DNA from: a virus
DNA: 22,810 nt
Virus record (IMG/VR): IMGVR_UViG_3300046533_000146
Span: 1 to 22,810 of that record
Direction: 5' to 3' (one strand)
In this document: positions 20,065-22,810 of the stretch, in pieces
How positions within the stretch are numbered: position 1 is the stretch's first letter
How the letters are laid out: each line of letters begins with the position of its first letter
Notes under the pieces: generated by a model
Databases searched by the model: none
Told to the model about the DNA's origin: nothing
What the model saw: the letters and a program-made list of their open reading frames with translations, nothing else
Made by a program: the position numbers and the translations under genes

Positions 20065-21293
20065 GGACCTACAACGCCGGTAACTTTGCAAAACGCTTCC
20101 GGTGCCGCGTTGAACCACGCGACATATCCGTAGTAAGCGATGACGAATCCGAGGATGGTCGGTTCCGTGACGGACAGTTGGCCACCGACTTGTTCGTAAA
20201 ACTCCGCCAATGCCGACACGCCAACGATCATGGTCTTTGCCGCCAACGCACCGTCGGCAATCAACCGAAGACCGAACACGCTTCCGGACATTGAACCGAA
20301 CGACAAGTTGCCCATTGCGTTACCGGGATTGATGGCAACAAACAACGGACGGCCGGTGGAATCGACCGCGGACACCAAGAAGGCCCAAACATCCGGCGAA
20401 CACCAAATGGTGTCCGGCATCATGTTGGTTGCCGCGAAGATGGTTGCGGACGCGGTGGCGATTGCCGCCAACGCGCCTTTGCCGTCCATGCTCGCGGCCG
20501 CGGTTGTCGCTGTAACACTTGCCGCGAAGTAGGTTGCGAATCCGGCGTTGGTTGACTTGGCGTATGCACCGGCCAAGTCGTCAATCGCAATCTGCAAGAT
20601 TGCCGGTTCCGTCCAATCACGGTTCTGAAATGAGATGTCCAGCGTTCCACCGTACGTCTTCTTCGGAACATCGGTTCCGGAGATGACCAACTTTTGTGAC
20701 GCAACTTCCGTCTTCTCTGTCGCTTGCGCGGCAACCAACGTGTGTTGCGTTGTCTTCGGTCGCGAGAACGACGCACCGGCACCCGGCATCGGCCGTTGCA
20801 TCACGGACGACACCGTTGGACGCAAGTTCGTGATGAACGTTGTCACCGGTCCAAGGATCGGCTTCGGAACAACACCAACGTTGTCGGCAAGAAGTTGGTT
20901 CGCAACCGCGCGCTCCAACCGTTGTCCGGCCTCCGGAACTTTGGAACGCAACACCAAGTCCGACACGTAGTGACCGGCATCCGGCCACAAGTCCGTGAGT
21001 TCTTCGCGCCGCGGCATGACTCCTTGTCCTTGCATGGTGTGTGGCGATTGACGCACCAACGCACCGTTGATGCGTTCGGACATTGCGTCACCGGTGGCGC
21101 GTTGTTCGGCCAACGTTGCCCACTCGGAACGTTCACGGTCCACGCGCTCCAAGCGCGACCGTGCTTCCGTCAACATCGTGTTCTCCGCGTCCGTGAGTTC
21201 GCGGTCTTCTTGTCCGGCGCGTTCCAACACACCATCAATGGTGGTGAGAGTTTCGTTGCGCTCCCGGTCCAAACGATCAATGAACGTACGCAT
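20061..21293 (-). CDS. Major capsid protein, HK97 fold
   Basis: 410 aa. The first about 105 residues are a charged coiled coil (RLDRERNETLTTIDGVLERAGQEDRELTDAENTMLTEARSRLERVDRERSE), the scaffolding delta domain removed by the protease. The shell domain follows with PILGPVTTFITNLRPTVSSVMQRPMP, AQATEKTEVASQKLVISGTDVPKKTYGGTLDISFQNRDWTEPAILQIAIDDLAGAYAKSTN (E-loop/spine helix) and a beta-rich end GFVIAYYGYVAWFNAAPEAFCKVTG. This is the usual organisation and length. The ATG at 21293 follows AGAAGGGACC. It sits behind the protease gene, as in HK97. Confidence 0.94.
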   Translation of the reverse strand: MRTFIDRLDRERNETLTTIDGVLERAGQEDRELTDAENTMLTEARSRLERVDRERSEWATLAEQRATGDAMSERINGALVRQSPHTMQGQGVMPRREELTDLWPDAGHYVSDLVLRSKVPEAGQRLERAVANQLLADNVGVVPKPILGPVTTFITNLRPTVSSVMQRPMPGAGASFSRPKTTQHTLVAAQATEKTEVASQKLVISGTDVPKKTYGGTLDISFQNRDWTEPAILQIAIDDLAGAYAKSTNAGFATYFAASVTATTAAASMDGKGALAAIATASATIFAATNMMPDTIWCSPDVWAFLVSAVDSTGRPLFVAINPGNAMGNLSFGSMSGSVFGLRLIADGALAAKTMIVGVSALAEFYEQVGGQLSVTEPTILGFVIAYYGYVAWFNAAPEAFCKVTGVVGP

Positions 21294-21372
21294 GATGTGG
21301 TCCCTTCTTCACGGCGATTCTTGATGCCGGTGGGACCGTGCGCGTTGCGCTTGGTGAAACCGTCTGACGCGG
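21294..21372. other. 79-bp gap between protease and capsid genes
   Basis: It contains the AGAAGGGACC site of the capsid gene and no open frame of note. No hairpin as strong as the one behind the capsid gene is seen. Confidence 0.6.
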
Positions 21373-21948
21373 CTATGTGCGCCGGTCTTCGTTCACCATA
21401 AGACCCGCGCGCCATTTGCGCCAGTGGTCAACGGAAGATTCTTGGCGCGCCTCGCGCACGGCCAACGGTTCCACCGGTGCAAAGGCCGGATCGACAACGG
21501 CCGCTACATGGTCAAGTTGTTTGACCAACGAACGCGTGATGCGTTGTATCCCGTCTTCGCGCACGGACAACGTGTTGTGTGTTTGTCGATCGGATGGCCG
21601 ATAACCAACCGACAATCCCGGTAACTGTCCGTCACGAATCTTGTAAATGACTTGGCGTCCACGGTCGGTGTTATCCACTTGCCATTCTCCGAACAAGCCG
21701 CGCTTCTCCTCGCGCAACAAGACCGCGTTACCCACCCATGACATCACGTCATCATCGTGTCGGCATTGGAACTTGCAACGGTGCGCTTGCCGAATCACGT
21801 TCCGGAACGCGCCATGTGTGAACCGTTCGGCGTAATCTCCGAATCCGTCATTGACGATGGCGTCAACGTCGTATGGCACGGCGTATCCGTAGACCGTGCG
21901 GCCGTCACCACGGACGGTTAGATCGGCTTCGTATGCGCGAAACAACAT
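21373..21948 (-). CDS. Prohead protease, U35 family
   Basis: 191 aa. It has the U35 pattern: an N-terminal GDGRTVYGYAVPYDVDA and YAERFTHGAFRN, the catalytic His in CRHDDDVMSWVGNAV (H64), the catalytic Ser in GLSVGYRP (S113), and LVKQLDHVAAVVDPAF. The protease matures the procapsid by cutting the capsid protein's delta domain. The ATG at 21948 is five bases after the portal stop, with a GGAGG at the portal's end. The C-terminal 30 residues are charged and probably disordered. Confidence 0.93.
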   Translation of the reverse strand: MLFRAYEADLTVRGDGRTVYGYAVPYDVDAIVNDGFGDYAERFTHGAFRNVIRQAHRCKFQCRHDDDVMSWVGNAVLLREEKRGLFGEWQVDNTDRGRQVIYKIRDGQLPGLSVGYRPSDRQTHNTLSVREDGIQRITRSLVKQLDHVAAVVDPAFAPVEPLAVREARQESSVDHWRKWRAGLMVNEDRRT

Positions 21949-21953
21949 GGCTT

Positions 21954-22810
21954 CTAACCTCCGCTTGTAAGTGCGCTTGGTGCCGGTGGTGCCACGACTT
22001 GCAACGTTGGTGTGGTTGCCGTGACCGCGGCCGGGTCTTGTTCGGCCGGTGGTGGCGCACCGAAGTTCGGATGCGTCTTTGACAGATTCGGATTCGGTGC
22101 AAGGTCCAACATGGCGCGTGCTTCGTCCACGTCAATGACGCCACCGGCGTACGCTTGCAACGATTGTGTGATGCGTTCGCCAAGGTCCGGCCGTGCCAAC
22201 GCGGACGGTTGGAATCGCGCACGGATACCACGCGGCAAACATTGCGCCGTGATGGCTTGTTCAACCGGCACCAAGTAACGCATGACCGTGGTGTTGATCG
22301 TTTGTTGGTTGACTTCCACGATGTTGCGATACGTCATCGACGTTCCTTCCATGCCAAGCATGGACGGTTCGACACCGAGCGCAATCGCCAACGCGGCGTT
22401 GGACCACTTCCGCGCTTCCACCAACTGCGCGGATTCGGCATCACTCGGCAACACCGTGATGTCAGTACCAACCGGCGTGACTACCGGCGCGCGCGATCCT
22501 TTGGCCGACTCTAGAAACTTGTTCTTCAAGTCGTCGGCTTGCGCTTGCGTTAGGTCCGGATTCGGATGGGAGATGTGGATGGAAGGAACGGTGCCGGTCA
22601 CGAAGTAACGCGCGGCCCATCGTTCACACGCAATGGCCGCGGCCAACGTGTCCCGGTTCGTGTTCATCAAGCCGCGGCCGACAAGTTCGCCAGTACGACG
22701 GTTGATGGCAATGTGGAACACTTCGGCCGCGTCAAACTCTTGGCCACCAATGTTGTATATCCGTCGTCCGTCACGTAACGACACCGACCATTGACCGGCC
22801 ATGACCGGGA
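21954..22810 (-). CDS. Phage portal protein, C-terminal part (gene crosses the circular join)
   Basis: The frame enters from the window end and stops at TAG 21954. Residues here include MAGQWSVSLRDGRRIYNIGG, EVFHIAINRRTGELVGRGLM, the wing/stem helices (ALGVEPSMLGMEGTSMTYRNIVEVNQQTINTTVMRYLVPVEQAITAQCLP), the crown-type helix (ITQSLQAYAGGVIDVDEARAMLDL) and a Pro/Ala tail. The LGVEPSMLG and NIVEVNQQTINTTV..L.P segments are classical for HK97-type portals. Bases 22684-22810 duplicate 1-127; the whole protein is 438 aa, starting at 587. Confidence 0.92.
   Translation of the reverse strand, partial: PVMAGQWSVSLRDGRRIYNIGGQEFDAAEVFHIAINRRTGELVGRGLMNTNRDTLAAAIACERWAARYFVTGTVPSIHISHPNPDLTQAQADDLKNKFLESAKGSRAPVVTPVGTDITVLPSDAESAQLVEARKWSNAALAIALGVEPSMLGMEGTSMTYRNIVEVNQQTINTTVMRYLVPVEQAITAQCLPRGIRARFQPSALARPDLGERITQSLQAYAGGVIDVDEARAMLDLAPNPNLSKTHPNFGAPPPAEQDPAAVTATTPTLQVVAPPAPSALTSGG
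22684..22810. repeat. Terminal direct repeat, right copy (circular overlap)
   Basis: Second copy of the 127-bp end overlap, identical to bases 1-127. It should be counted once in the circular genome. It encodes part of the portal protein. Confidence 0.95.

Noticed and set aside
1-22810. tRNA genes, CRISPR arrays, insertion sequences
   Set aside because: No cloverleaf with a conserved T-loop, no regularly spaced repeat series and no transposase frame or IS-like ends were seen; the only direct repeats are the end overlap, the 27-bp pair and the 15-bp units.

Overview
The window is a complete, circularly assembled genome of a small temperate siphovirus, most likely infecting an actinobacterium. 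Bases 1-127 are identical to bases 22684-22810, so the unit genome is 22,683 bp, and the portal gene reads uninterrupted across the join. Actinobacterial affinity is inferred from moderately high GC, GTG/TTG starts, ribosome-binding sites that fit the actinobacterial 16S tail, a phiC31 gp3-like directionality factor, and an endolysin tail made of GYWLVASDGGVFAYG-type repeats, which I associate with actinobacterial (especially Acidimicrobiia) secreted proteins. No tRNA, rRNA, CRISPR array or insertion sequence was seen.

Almost everything is transcribed leftward (minus strand). In transcription order from about 11.2 kb: a 49-aa Cys-rich protein and a large serine integrase; a pocket with a perfect 13-bp inverted repeat; a string of small, start/stop-overlapping genes; a Cas4/RecB-like nuclease; a phiC31 gp3-like recombination directionality factor; a RepA-like helicase/ATPase; a VRR-NUC nuclease; one gene of foreign codon usage between 27-bp direct repeats; an HTH protein; an HNH nuclease; and TerL. 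Then comes the virion module: portal (across the join), U35 protease, HK97-type capsid protein, a small membrane peptide, head-tail connector, tail terminator candidate, major tail protein, gp10-like protein, tape measure, minor tail protein, tail fibre-like protein, a small acidic protein, amidase endolysin and a holin candidate.

Only three genes run rightward (11.4-12.8 kb): a winged-helix/coiled-coil protein (repressor candidate), a two-TM membrane protein and a small Cys-containing protein. They diverge from the integrase operon and converge on the lysis genes, which fits a lysogeny module. An inverted repeat lies upstream of the repressor candidate.

The genes are extremely tightly packed. 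Most junctions are ATGA/GTGA or TAATG/TAGTG overlaps, or short spacers carrying a near-invariant GAAGGGACCA motif (14 copies). Several genes of 30-49 codons become visible only through these overlaps. No DNA polymerase, classical TerS or tail-assembly chaperone pair was recognised. A candidate origin (an 11-bp AT tract with GTCGG/CGAC half-sites at about 8-bp spacing) lies next to the helicase gene.
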